Part shown: piece after piece, positions 12,481 to 23,709 of the stretch
How positions within the stretch are numbered: the stretch's first letter is position 1
Layout: every line of letters starts with the position of its first letter
DNA from: Anisakis pegreffii
Taxonomy: Eukaryota; Nematoda; Chromadorea; Rhabditida; Anisakidae
DNA: 64,000 nt
Assembly: GCA_035041965.1 (NCBI GenBank)
Contig: JAPYMA010000102.1
Span: 1 to 64,000 of the forward strand
Reading direction: 5' to 3'
Position numbers and translations under genes: made by a program
Notes under the pieces: model-generated
Databases searched by the model: none
Seen by the model: only the letters and a program-made list of their open reading frames with translations
What the model was told of the DNA's origin: nothing

Positions 12481-12490
12481 TTTCTTGCAG
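12481..12490 (+). promoter_or_regulatory. Splice acceptor 28 bp before a start codon (intron or trans-splice site)
   Basis: TTTCTTGCAG lies 28 bp upstream of the ATG of the secreted-protein gene. It could end a 5'UTR intron or accept a nematode spliced leader; sequence alone does not separate these. Confidence 0.45.
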
Positions 12491-12518
12491 GTAATCTTCA
12501 AACACAACACAGTAGAAC

Positions 12519-13338
12519 ATGCAAAAGATGAGTGCATTTTTCACGTGCTTATTGCTATCACTGTTGAACAGCATGGCACACAGTCGTGCATACGTCGTAA
12601 GTCTTCACTTTTCATCAAGCAAGCCTCATTTGTCAGGAGCTTGATTTTCACTTAATTTAGCATACATCAGTTGCCAACTCTTTCACCGCTTCAGAACTCA
12701 CAAATTTTCAGCTACTTTAAATGAAAATTTCGCATGCTACACAATCTTTCAGGATGACGAACTTTTTTCTGAGATAATGGCTAAAGGGTATAGGCCATAT
12801 GCTGCATACACTCACTTTCCAGTTGAGCCTCGAAGGGCTATTCGATCAGGTAGGCAAGCAGCGAATAAAGTTTTTGAATTTTCATTTGCTGGTCAATTCT
12901 AATTTTGACTGTTTCTTTTTGATCTTATTTTTAGTCTAAACTAATTTCGCCATTTCTTGAAGTAAACTTTTTTCTGAATTGCTTTTGATGAAAACCCTCG
13001 ATACTAGTTTCAATGAAACTTCTCCACATCATCCCAAAAGCAGTCGCGTTTTTTAGTCGGTTCCAACCTACTGAATTTACTGAAAAGCATCAGCGATTAT
13101 TGTGGCATACATAGAACCTGCAGATATCAAATAGACGGCTGTCGATTGGCATCATTAATGAAAGATATCAAATTTCCTTGTGATTGCACAACACAAAAAA
13201 TAACGAAAGTAAATTTGCATCATTAATCGATTGAATAATAAAACTTCTGCGTATTTTCAGATTATCAACCAACTCCATGTAGATGGAAATTGTGTGCAAG
13301 CTTATTCAGCAGACGTTGAGATGTCCACGTTGAAATGA
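12519..13338 (+). CDS. Small secreted six-cysteine protein, four exons, unrecognised
   Basis: Exons 12519-12596, 12753-12849, 13057-13208 and 13261-13338 join in phase (78+97+152+78 = 405 nt, 134 aa plus stop) through GT..AG introns with TCTTTCAG, TTTTTTAG and TATTTTCAG acceptors. Residues 1 to about 24 are a clear signal peptide (FFTCLLLSLLNSMA core). A linker with a basic Arg-Arg site follows (VEPRRAIRS, about residues 50-58). The C-terminal ~70 residues carry six cysteines spaced C-x5-C-x6-C-x12-C-x-C-x17-C, including CRLASLMKDIKFPCDC. The small size, signal peptide and possible dibasic cleavage fit a secreted peptide, hormone-like or defence-type, but I cannot assign a family. The start is the first ATG after the upstream acceptor. 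No neighbour suggests a role. Gene structure is well supported; function is unknown. Confidence 0.72.
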
Positions 13339-13339
13339 A

Positions 13340-14970
13340 ATGAAGTAACTAAAAATCTTCGAGTATTTTCTCGGATACAGATGGAATAAGACCAAAAAAA
13401 GCAAAAAATATCAACTTATGTAGCATCACACGTATCGTTGTTGTTAATACATATTTATCAGGAACGTTCCACCAAAGATCTCTTCTAGCAAGATGAATTG
13501 ATTCATCTTCTATGATATTTATTCTCATTCTTCTTTTTCTTCTTTCATAAATAATCGTATGATTCAGTTTATTTAATTCACATTCCTGTTAGCGCATAAC
13601 TTCCCTTATCATATCATCATGTATTTGTCGATCTTGATTGTAATTTACGTTGTTTGTTTGGTTTGTTTTATAATTTACTTGTTTAATGAGTAACTTGTCT
13701 AGTCCGTTCATTTTTTGCTTGTTTTTCTGTGTTTATTCCTAATTATTTCATTTACACATTTAGTTGCAAGAATGAAAGCACGAACAATAATGATGACAAC
13801 CAACAATATCGATGATACCAAATAGAAAGGGAATCAAAACTGACTTTGAGCAACGATTAGCCAACGCACTTAGCGAACGGGGTTTTCTTCAGTGAAAAAA
13901 TATTTTGTAGTTTCTTCCTCGCAACTTCATTTCGTTTAAACAGAGGGCGATTTTCCAGTTTGGAAAAAAGACTTTATAAAGGGAGGTTTCACCACTTCTG
14001 CTTATCTCTACGAGTGATTGTAGACAGCTATTCATTTCATTCAGTATTCAATTGAAACCGTGACTAAACTCTCAAAGAAATTGATGCGATTTATTTTCAG
14101 CTGACTATTTCAAATAAATAATCATCGATAAATAGTTATATAAATAATATGCTAGTAAATACATATATAAAGACGATTTTTCCATTCAAATCGTACCCCA
14201 TTAGCTATTGGTAGAACTCGCTGGTTCTATGTTTCAATGTTATTCTGATGAAATAATAAATGTTCTGAGCGTTATCAATATTTTGGACTACGCAAAAACA
14301 TTAGAAAAAGAACGCAAGTAAAAAGAACGTTCAATGTAATAAGACACCTGATAGCGGTGCGTTAGAACTTTTTTTTTTTCTTTTTCAACCATCACGTTTT
14401 CGAGAATTTTGAGAATAATTATATTAAGTTCTCGCATATAAATTTGGCTAAACGGTTTTTCGAATAAGCATACATCATAGCGTTTATTCGTGCTAAAATA
14501 ATATTAAATAATCCAGATTAAAATTGAACGAAATTACGTAAATGTTAATGTCGCCTGAACATGCTAACATTCAAAAGAAACTATTAAATAATTTCAACGA
14601 ATTAGTAATCTATTAGCGAATGCATTCTTTGAAATGATATTGATCTGACTAATTACATCTTTAATCGTTAATAGAGGTGATTGCATTAAAAAGAGTTAGG
14701 AAATTGGAAAGTGCAAATTCTAGAAATTAAATGCAGAATGAATTTGAAATCTCTAAATAACCATGTGAAATCATTTGAGTGGGAGGAGGTATGCACGACT
14801 TTGAAGTAATTCTGTAGGTCTTCAGGTCATTGTTAAGGACCACAAAAAATGAATGGATCCTCATAGTTTGAAGATGTTTATATTGTAGTGTGAGATACTA
14901 CAGTCATGATTGTGGCTCATTGTGATCACAACCTTCATTCAGTCTGCACTTGTAAAGCGCCTTTCTCAAC
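13340..14970. other. AT-rich intergenic stretch
   Basis: It contains the likely 3'UTR of the secreted-protein gene and then AT-rich DNA with no coding frame that I can support. A diverged tail of the dispersed repeat (TAGTTTGAAGATG) is near 14,866. Confidence 0.5.
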
Positions 14971-14974
14971 TGAG

Positions 14975-15465
14975 AGGTTTAGTTTGTAGATACGAACCTG
15001 ATAGCGTTAAATTAATGTTAAGCTTGATCAATCGTGATACGGTGCATTGAAATGAGCGCTGCTGAGCAAGTAAGATATATTTAGAAAATCAACTATTTCT
15101 CTAAAAATAAGCAAAGTCGCCCGACAACATATATACTTTTCCGAAATTGCAGAATATGAAAAATCCGATGGTTTGAAAAATCACATTGTTCCTGGACAAC
15201 GCGTTAGTTTGAAGATGGTGGCCCTGATACTAGTAAAATGATGCATAGAATGATCAACAGAAATACAAAATATTGAAAATGAGACCCGCCGAGTTACATC
15301 AGATACCTTCAAAAAATTCGCTATATCTCTGAAAGAAAGCAAAATACATACTTTTACATACTTTTTTGAAACTTGAGAATCTGGGGAATTTAATAGTATA
15401 AAGAAGTGACCATGCTCTTGGTTAGACTTGAGGACAGCGTTAGTTTGAAGATGGTGAATTACCTC
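14975..15465 (+). repeat. Dispersed ~235 bp repeat, two plus-oriented copies
   Basis: Two units end in the shared block (A/G)GCGTTAGTTTGAAGATGGTG-like sequence near 15,200 and 15,438 (about 237 bp apart). Each contains GAAATGAGCGC...GAGCAA, then an ATTTCTCT/ATATCTCTGAAAG block, then AGCAAA..., then an AT-rich block and AGAATCTGGGGAA. The same order is seen in the 22,960-23,700 cluster. Confidence 0.65.
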
Positions 15466-16238
15466 TGATCTAACTTGACTTTAATTCACCTTGAATTTGT
15501 ATAAATTATGAGGTCAATTTAGTTGAGAAAACATAAATCAATGTTGATAGTATGTATCTTCCAATGAGTTGGGGTTGACGAAAGCCTGGTTTGAATCTGA
15601 TTTAGTTCGAGTTAAATTTTTGGGCAGACTAATGCTTAGAGCATTGGAAAGGGTTTGGCTTCTTCAAACGTATGGTTTTATAAAAGTGTTATGATCGTAT
15701 GTCATTGATAAATCAACTTCGTTCTTCGTTTATTGCAATGTTGGATAATTGACTTGGACATTTGTGATTAGTATGTCGTTTGATCGTTCATTTGTAGCCT
15801 AATTATGTGTGCATCAATTCGCCAGGAATTTTCTTATCATTTTTGTGATTACCACCGTTTATTTCTGTCACTCATCTTTCATCATTGATTCGATATAATC
15901 ATATTTTTTGAGAATTATTCCACATGCTATTTCTGAGTGTTTACTTTGAGTGGGGTGAGGAAGATACGCGGAACTAATAATTGAAAGACGATGGGCTTGA
16001 TGCGAGGACCTCAGTAGACATAATTCAAACGCAAGATATAATTCTTTGACCGAGTTTGATCGGCTCGATCCAGTCGCTCATTGCACTCATTATCGGACCG
16101 TTGACATATGAAAGAATCCGAATGTCATAAGATAAACTGTGATACCCTGATGAACAGATCATCACTATTTGAAGATCACCATGTGAGATACTGATGACCA
16201 AAGGAATAATTCCATTCGAGTGAATCGTTGAAAAGAAT

Positions 16239-16586
16239 TTGATTTCACTAATCATCTCCCATGTGTATCCTCCACTGCTTATAAAAACTTTCAAGAATTT
16301 GCTTGCTGCTCATTGCTGCTACATGCGATCAGGAATCGCTGGTCGCTTGCTAAATCACGGTGATCAGATCAATTTTAATTGTGGATTTCAAACTGCTACA
16401 AGGAGCATGAATCACTTGAAATTTCGGTTTATTGAAGGAATAAGCCAGTGTGGTGCGGAGATCAGGGAAATTCGGGGTCCCATATGCAAATTGTGCAAAT
16501 TTTTCAGTTTAATTGTTTGAGGTGCTATGGTTGGGTTATTTAAATTTCTGTTGCTGTGCGGTGTAATTGGAGTGGTGTCTGCTTAA
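16239..16586 (+). other. Unassigned open frames, including a 19-codon signal-peptide-like ORF
   Basis: A plus-strand frame (about 16,224-16,518) is open for nearly 100 codons, with five cysteines in its last 60 residues. Nine bases after it, an ATG at 16,527 encodes MVGLFKFLLLCGVIGVVSA and then stops at 16,584. That peptide is a textbook signal sequence cut off by TAA; after the stop the frame continues with a basic stretch to a possible donor near 16,619. It could be a tiny ORF, a broken secreted-protein gene or chance. A competing minus-strand frame covers 16,294-16,025. Confidence 0.2.
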
Positions 16587-17232
16587 CGACGTTTGAAAAG
16601 GGAACGAAAAGGCGAAGGTATGATCAAGGGTAGCATCCTGTGGAAGTATTTTATTATTATTACTATTTTCGTCATTGTTCTCATTGTTGATATCGGTACT
16701 GTTTCATTGTTATTATTGTGGCTTCGGCTGTAACTAAAATTAGAATTGTTTTTACCAGTGAATTTGCAGAAATAAATACGAGGAAGCATATCAAGGCAGA
16801 TGAATACTTTCACAAAGACGTGTCCTATAATGATGAATGATAAAACTACTATTAAGCTGACCCTCCGATCACCTTTAATATTCCTGCCAGCATGCACGTG
16901 CATCTAGAAGCATTGACTGAATACTGCTGAAGACTTCGACATGAAGTCAGACTCATGGCTGCCGAAGGGAAATGCAGAAGGTTTTCTCGACGTTGCATGC
17001 TCTCCACAGAAGAAGGAAACTGAACACGAGTCTCTGCATATTGCTGATTTTCAAGCAGTGATTCTCACCCTAGCTTGCTGATCTCATCATAGGATCTACG
17101 CTAACATGCAATACACGTTGTACTGTAAATGCTCTACTCGCTGTATTACTTTGCCATTCCTATTCTTTGATAAATGTCTTTCATAAATTCACAAAAGTTT
17201 TTTCTTCCCATCAAAATTTGTATCACTAGTAC

Positions 17233-17520
17233 TGGAACCTCTACTGCACTTGAATCCACTCAAACTTATCGGCACGAAACTACAGCAAAACAAGTTATAT
17301 GCTATGTGTGCCATATGTATGATCTTCCTCAAAACAAGCCATGTGTGTGATCTTCCCATGAAATGTTTCTCAATTCAAGGTTACTCAATTACATTTCACT
17401 AAATCGGTAACAGCGTTTTGCATTAGCAAATTTCCAAAATGCCTTCTCATGTCGATGTTGCACTTGAACCTATACTGCACTTGAACCCACTCAAACCTAT
17501 CGGCACGAAACTACAACATT
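17233..17520 (+). repeat. Short direct repeat pair (~54 bp units)
   Basis: A block with CTACTGCACTTGAATCCACT and ATCGGCACGAAACTACA at 17,233-17,286 recurs at 17,466-17,519 with a few changes. Between them the phrase CATATGTATGATCTTCC is also partly repeated (TGTGTGTGATCTTCC). Confidence 0.7.
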
Positions 17521-18489
17521 TGCCGCCACAACAATCCTAGACTCGACAGATCCTGACAACTCGTTGATCCTTTCAGGCGATTTCAGTGTAATGTGTGGTA
17601 ACACGTGGAGAAATATTTATGCAGCTGTCGCGCCACGCACCATTGATACTTTCAAATTTATCCAAATCTCAGCAAAGTTATGAGTTTACGTCCAGGCAAG
17701 AGCTTCAAATTTGGGACTGCCCCTATCATGTGACGTCGACTTACACCTGGGTAGTTTGTGCGGGTTCTTAACGCATTTTGCGATTCTCTTTCAAACACTG
17801 AACGCCAATAAATTATGCCTAGCAACACCTCCCCTCATTATGCCTGAAGCGACAGCATAAAAAACACGGTAATAATCAACAAAGGATGAACAAAGTGATG
17901 ATGGCACGAAAACAAGAAATAATCACATCAACGACACAAAATAATCACGTAAACAACAACAGCAACAGAACAATTAAACAAATATTCACATAAGCATGGA
18001 ATTTCAATGGCTACATCCAATCGGATAATCCAAAACAAAATAACATGAACACATTCTAAAGAACACCTTAAAAACGATACAGAATCAAGCGAGCTGCAAT
18101 CATTTTGGCTCAACTCAAAATAAGTTTGAAGACAGGTAAAGCTATTGATAAGTGAAGCTTGACTCAGGCCACGTCTCCGTCTGCACAAGGTATGCGAACA
18201 ATCCGAGAAATGCTATCTGCCTTTCTGTTCATCAAGTTGTCATCCGAGTGATCCAAATATAAACTATAAGAAAATTTCATAATATTACCCCAAAGCTACT
18301 ATTTCCAAAATACCTTAATGGGAACATACACATCAGCTCATTCGAAGCCTGAGAAGACCTTATGGAAGCGATAAAGAGAAAATTTAGCCTATATGCACGG
18401 ATCAAACTGGATTATAAAGAACAAAGGCGATGACTTTAAAATTTCATGGTATTTAAATATCACTACCTTACTAAATTGAATGCTTCACA

Positions 18490-19755
18490 TCCCATTAATG
18501 GATTTCTCAAAGTTATTAAGCACCTTATTAGCACCTATCACAGACAATACCTGCACTGGCAATGGAAATAAGGATGTCATCATAGAATTGTAGGAATGCC
18601 ATCATGACACTAGCTAATAGATAAGCTTCGGCGAGTAACCATAAACATCTGAGAGATTTCTCTTCATAACGCATTTAATAACACTGGAAGTTTATTCCAG
18701 CTGTTATTAAACAGCACTACGAGGAAAACGTTCTTCGAGTCACCAGTCAGCGACTCGACTCTACAGGTGAGTGATCCAGGCGAACTTTCCAGACCTACCG
18801 CTAACTTCATAAGGCGATTCATACCCTACGTTCGTCAAGCTCATTTTCATAGGGATTCTTTTTTCTCATATGCCAGTATAGCTATTTAAAACAAAACTGA
18901 AGCAGCCATAATTCTTCTCCTCCCATTCCGATGGATTTCTAGAAGTCATCAAGGACCTTATTAACATTTGTGAGAAACAATAACTGCACTGGCAAGGGAA
19001 ATAAGGATACCATCATGAATGTGTATGAATGCCATCATGACACTAGCTAATAGATAAGCTTCGGCGAGTAACCACAAACACCTGAGAGACTTCCCCTTAT
19101 AATGCATTTAGCAACATTTAGACTGAGTGGAATGATTTCATGTGTGCAGCCAATGGTCAACCCGATGACAATTCTCCCCTGTTAAGGGAAAGAGCGCACA
19201 ATGGGTCCGGGAACCCCCGTTACCTGAGCAAATGTACGAAGACACTACTCAGGCCAACTTACGCGCAGGCCCTATCCCCGGTCAAATCGGCGCCTTTCCC
19301 GGGCCGGGAACGCCCGTAATATACTCCGAAGAATGAATGCTAGCGATGCTCGGGTAAATATCGCCTGCACATTTTGAGTTGTTTCTCCCCGATTCGCCGA
19401 GATTCTTAAAAAGCATGGCGGGGAACGCCTGTCGCATTTACCCAAATCTAGCCCCTCTTGTTGGCAGCTCGACGGGTTGGGATCACCCACGCAACCAAAA
19501 TATGCTTTTTAAGAATCACCATTGGCTACATGCAATCTATCATTGCAACATTAGTCTAACTGTCACTACATAACACTACGAGGGAGAAGGTCTTCGAATC
19601 ACCCATATAGCAACTCGACTCTACAGGATAAGTGGTCCAGGCGAACTTTCCAGACCTACAGCTAACTTCATAAGGCGATTCATACCCTACATTAGTGAAA
19701 CTCAGTTTTAGAGGGATAGTTTTCTTGTTATCATGTGCCAGTGCAATTATTATCA
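18490..19755 (+). repeat. Direct duplication (A-B and A'-B'), second copy interrupted
   Basis: Segment A (about 18,490-18,690), containing GCTAATAGATAAGCTTCGGC, recurs as A' (about 18,922-19,120). Segment B (about 18,711-18,890), containing GGCGAACTTTCCAGACCTAC and TTCATAAGGCGATTCATACC, recurs as B' (about 19,571-19,755). In the first copy A and B are about 20 bp apart; in the second they are separated by about 450 bp of different, GC-richer DNA. The unit is therefore a repeat longer than 400 bp whose second copy was opened by an insertion. No coding capacity is evident. Confidence 0.75.
19117..19568. mobile_element. Insertion with imperfect terminal inverted repeats (MITE-like)
   Basis: The DNA separating A' and B' begins AGACTGAGTGGAATGATTTC...GCAGCCAATGGTCA. 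It ends with sequence whose reverse complement is AGACTAATGTTGCAATGATA...GTAGCCAATGGTGA. The ~40 bp ends are thus imperfect inverted repeats. The interior is unusually GC-rich for the window (CCCGGGCCGGGAACGCCCG) and has no transposase-like frame. GCAACATT occurs at both edges and might be a target duplication, but the exact ends are uncertain. Confidence 0.5.
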
Positions 19756-19929
19756 ACACCAGTCAGAGCTCCTCCCGCAACAAATTAATTATTCTCTCAT
19801 GTGATACCTCTATCTCTATGGAGCAATGAGTTCCTGGAGCTTGTTTCTCAGCCATGGCTTTACTAAGTTACTGTGTCAGATTTTGCATATAACTAAACAT
19901 CCTCTAAATCGTATGCTAACGTGCCTCAC

Positions 19930-20125
19930 AGTCAGGTTGAACTAACATTTCATCAAGTCAAGTCAAAGCCTAGTCAATTCATATCTCCGTCAGCTGGAAC
20001 CTTTGTAAGAAGCTAAAAGCCAGGTTTAAGTCGAGGCCAGTCAATCTCAAACTTTTAATGCTAAGTCAAATGTCAAGCTAAGTCAAATCAATTCCTTGCC
20101 AAGCTAAGTCAACTATCAGCAAATG
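19930..20125 (+). repeat. Degenerate AAGTCAA-type short repeats
   Basis: AAGTCAA or the longer AAGCTAAGTCAA recurs roughly ten times with irregular spacing (CAAGTCAAGTCAAAGCC, GCTAAGTCAAATGTCAAG, AAGCTAAGTCAACTATC). It reads as a decayed minisatellite. Confidence 0.5.
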
Positions 20126-20159
20126 TGCTAGTCTCGCTAGAGTCCAACATATGTTCACG

Positions 20160-21095
20160 TAATAGAGTCCACATTGGGGTGGGAGGAGGAGGGGAATGAC
20201 GGGATGCACAGAATGAAAAAAATTTCAATTAGGTGGGATGGGTTATACATAAGGCCAGTCCAAGTCCCTACCTCTGGCTCCGGAGTTAAGCGGGTCATTA
20301 CGTGCCGCATCCCTCCTTCGCCCTACCCACAACCCTTGTAAAAATTCACAATGATGGCAACAATGTTTAAAATACAAAATGAATAAATAAATACATTTGT
20401 AATATAAATGAAATTATAATAAATAATACATACACATTATAATATATATACAACGCATATACAATACATCATACAACAAAATAAAATCAATATATAAAAT
20501 TCCCATCCTAAAGGGTATCAGATAATCGTGGATCCGCTCGTAAATTGGTTGATAACGCTAGACAATCGCCCTCTAAACTTCTCAGCCCATGACATTACAG
20601 TGGCAGTTATAATATTAACAATACAATAACAGCGCAAATGATATTAATAACTGAATTAAAAACCACTAAAAAATCCCCTCAGTTAATATATACGAAGCAT
20701 CATTAATATCTTTAGAAACATGTTTCAATTAACAATGATAACATTGAGCAATACACTACAGTATCTATACCGCTGTATTGCCACGTAATTTCAACAAGTC
20801 GGTTTCTATTAAACTATCATTCACAAACACTTAATTATTATACATTTACAAATATTCACAATATTATTCTAACATTCTCAAATTCACAATACAATTATTT
20901 ACAATTGCAATTCACAATATTCATAATTGAAGTAAAGAATGAAATAATGAAGCATGCAAAAAAGTGGTCACTGACCACGACTTAATTTTATTTCTGGTCC
21001 CTAAGTTCTAATAGAAGTGAAAATATCAAATGAAAAATGAAGAGTTGTTCAACTCCGGATTATTTATTCAAGTTCTAATGAAAAGAAAATAAAGT
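20160..21095. other. AT-rich intergenic stretch with a short G/C-rich island
   Basis: From 20,176 to 20,340 there is a G-rich then C-rich segment (GGGGTGGGAGGAGGAGGGG ... CCCTCCTTCGCCCTACCC). Its flanks are loosely inverted copies of each other, so it may be the remnant of a foldback element. The remainder to 21,095 is very AT-rich with no gene that I can support. Confidence 0.4.
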
Positions 21096-21204
21096 TCAAT
21101 CTCCTAACCCAGCGCTTCCACGCGCTATCGTGTCGTATTTGTCGGTCATTGTTATGTGATTGTTTATCTTTTGATATTGAAATTGATGTTTGACATTTTG
21201 ATAT

Positions 21205-21732
21205 CCTTGCTGATCCAGTATGCGACATGTTGCACACTGATGACCACCATTCGTGTTGTTCTTATCCAGAACGTCCTCATCAACCACCGAACACCATCCA
21301 TCGAAAACGTATCCGTCGAAAAAAACGTCCACCAAAACGTCATCCACCATACTCACTGAAAACACGGCAATTCATATCAGATTACGAGAAATCAACAAGG
21401 CCAATTGATAATCAAGTCACTTCAAACCATTAAGTAACAAATTAAATCATCACATAAATCATTTAATTCCTCACCTTCGATTTGAATCGATCCACAGCGA
21501 CAGCATCGTTGAAGCTGTTACAGCTTGCTCGATCATTCCCATCTGAAACAATATTAAATGCATAATTTGAAATTTTTATCAGTATCATTTCAAACGATCA
21601 GAACAATTCAATGCGATCCTCACGATTCTCACAATATCACTAAATTACCACCGATAATGAGAAAACTAAAATCGCGAATAAAATATAGAAAGATGTATAA
21701 CGCATCAATACATGACCGCACAAACCACTCAT
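21205..21732 (-). other. Candidate small gene, minus strand, with antisense open frame
   Basis: On the minus strand a first exon (21,732 to about 21,652) encodes a hydrophobic signal- or anchor-like N-terminus and ends at GTGGTA or GTAATT. A second exon (21,542-21,475) has an excellent TTGTTTCAG acceptor and AAG|GTGAGG donor, and a third acceptor (GTGTTTTCAG) lies just before 21,355. Joined in the only phase that fits exons 1 and 2, the protein ends after about 56 residues, shortly into exon 3. The long minus-strand open frame in exon 3 (to 21,096) is not reached in phase. The plus strand of the same segment encodes a basic, Pro/Arg/Lys-rich frame (about 21,205-21,432). Which strand is used is unresolved. 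Confidence 0.25.
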
Positions 21733-22345
21733 GACAATAGTAAATGAATGCTGAATAAACATATCAGTAAGGCAGTCACTTCGACATGATCTGTGATGAT
21801 CAATTAGTATGGTACTATTCATGGGAATAGATCAAATGAGTCGAATTTAAAAAAAAAGTCAAAAATTCATACGAATGAAATGGATTATAAATTCAAACGA
21901 ATTAAAGAATCGTGCTAACAGAATTAAGAGTGATTCAAGTCATCTTCATGGAGTTTGATGGGTAAAAAATCGGTTGACAGGTGGGGTGGTTTCTCTCGTT
22001 AGCTGGACGAGAATTGTCGAAATAGCATTGCGATGAAAACTGAGAGGGAAAATAGCATGGGAATATATGAGAAAATAGAGATGCAGAGGCTTCATGAATC
22101 CTGGGTGTCATGCTTCAGATGCGAGCGTGTGTGGGTGTACACGTGCGTGTTTAAAGCATTGTAAGTATGGAACGTCGTTTGACGTTTTTTGACAGAGTGC
22201 ATCCAGAAGCCTATTGCGAAATAGCAATGTATTAAGTAAACAACATCATAAAAAGTATTGATCTCTGATCAGTTATTTGATATTGTACCATTGAAATTGT
22301 ATCACCAAAGGGAAGCATATAGCATATAGAGCATGAACATATAGT

Positions 22346-22960
22346 CTATTCTAAGTAATGACAACTGATTACTTTGATAAGATACTGTTCACTGATATCA
22401 CAATCATCCTGAATCAAGAAGAGATGCACATGAAAGGCGACTGATACAATTGGGATGTTCAATATCTTTAATTTCAATGCAGCCGAATCGCTCTGACGAG
22501 CAAATCGCTTTCTAGCAATAAGGTACTTGAGTAAAGATGTAACAAAACTGCTGAATGAATAATAAAAAGCATCCCTGTATGCATACATCGAAACGATTGA
22601 CAAAATCCGAACAGAACACAGCAGATTTCTAAGATGTGAATAAAAAGGATATGGGGGCAAACATATTCCAATACACTATTTCGATGCTTGATTAGGGCTG
22701 TATTGAAACTGCTTCAATAATTCGTCATTATCACTGTCTAATTAAAATCTGTAACATAGCACATCAAACAAAACTGACATAAAAATATCAATCTCTTCTG
22801 TGATTCTCCTTCCAAAGTAGACCACATTCATTGAGATTATACCAGTCTCACAATTACACTGATATAAATATTTCATATTGTTCATGACCTCCATTGTCAC
22901 TTCTCGTTCGGCTTCACCTTGAATCAAACGATCGAAAATCATTGCTAAATTTGAGCACAT
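22346..22960 (-). other. Unassigned minus-strand open frames
   Basis: Two minus-strand frames (22,960-22,742 and about 22,660-22,346) have fairly coding-like composition, the second including KYLIARKRFARQSDSAALK. I found no convincing splice between them and no known domain. They may be exons of an unseen gene or chance. Confidence 0.2.
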
Positions 22961-23705
22961 AAACCTGAGAAGACCGACTGTTTGAAAATGACAACTCGCA
23001 AAGTGCTATGCTAATGAGCGATCGATATAGATATATTGTGCTGAAATGAGCGAAGCCGAGCAACTGAGACAAATTCAGAAAATCAGCTATTTCTCAGAAA
23101 GTGAACAGAATTGCCCCACAAAATATATACCTCAATAAAAGCAGAGAATCTGGGGAATCTGACAATGCTCAGAATATAAACTGGGAAAATGGGAGAGTAC
23201 CGTTACCTTGAATACGGTAACCCTTTTAGCGCTATAGTTACGTATGTATAAATCTAGAGTGATACAAGGTATACGAAGGAGCGCCTCTGCGCTAGTTGAG
23301 ATAGCTTAAAAAACAGCCATATCTCCTCAAGAAAGCAGAACTGCTCAGCAAAATATACATTTTTCTGAATGTAGAGGTTGTGCTGGATCGAACGTTGAAA
23401 ACAAATTCGCATGTTTCCGGGCAAACCTGAGAAGACGGTTAGCTCGAAGATCGCAATCCGCCTATTGCTAATATGAACGTAATGATTGCTCTATAGTGAT
23501 CAATTTGTATGAATGAGCGCGACTACGCTATTGAATTGAGAATATCTCCAGAAAATGGCTATGTCAGCTGAGTATAAGAAAATCGCTCGACAAAATATAT
23601 ATTTTTCTGAATGTGGAGATCCAGCTGGATCGACTGATGCAAAAAAATTCTTATGTTGGTGGGCAAAGTTGAGCTTACGGTAGCTTTGAATGTGCCACGC
23701 GAGAT
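22960..23705 (+). repeat. Tandem array, three ~230-240 bp units of the dispersed repeat
   Basis: Unit junctions marked by a gggCAAACCTGAGAAGACggTTAGcTtGAA-type block fall near 22,968, 23,195, 23,420 and 23,662. Each unit then has GAATGAGCGC/GAGCGCCTCTGCGCTA, ATCTCC/TTTCTC...GAAA, GC(T/C)C(G/A)(A/C)CAAAATATATA, TTTTTCTGAATGT and GGAGATC/GAGGTTG blocks. Units are diverged, so the array is old. Confidence 0.75.
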
Positions 23706-23709
23706 AGTA

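Noticed and set aside
20264..20320. 5S-rRNA-like phrase (CCGGAGTTAAGCGGGTCA)
   Set aside because: Only a short part resembles the 5S internal promoter; the rest does not fold or read as 5S rRNA.
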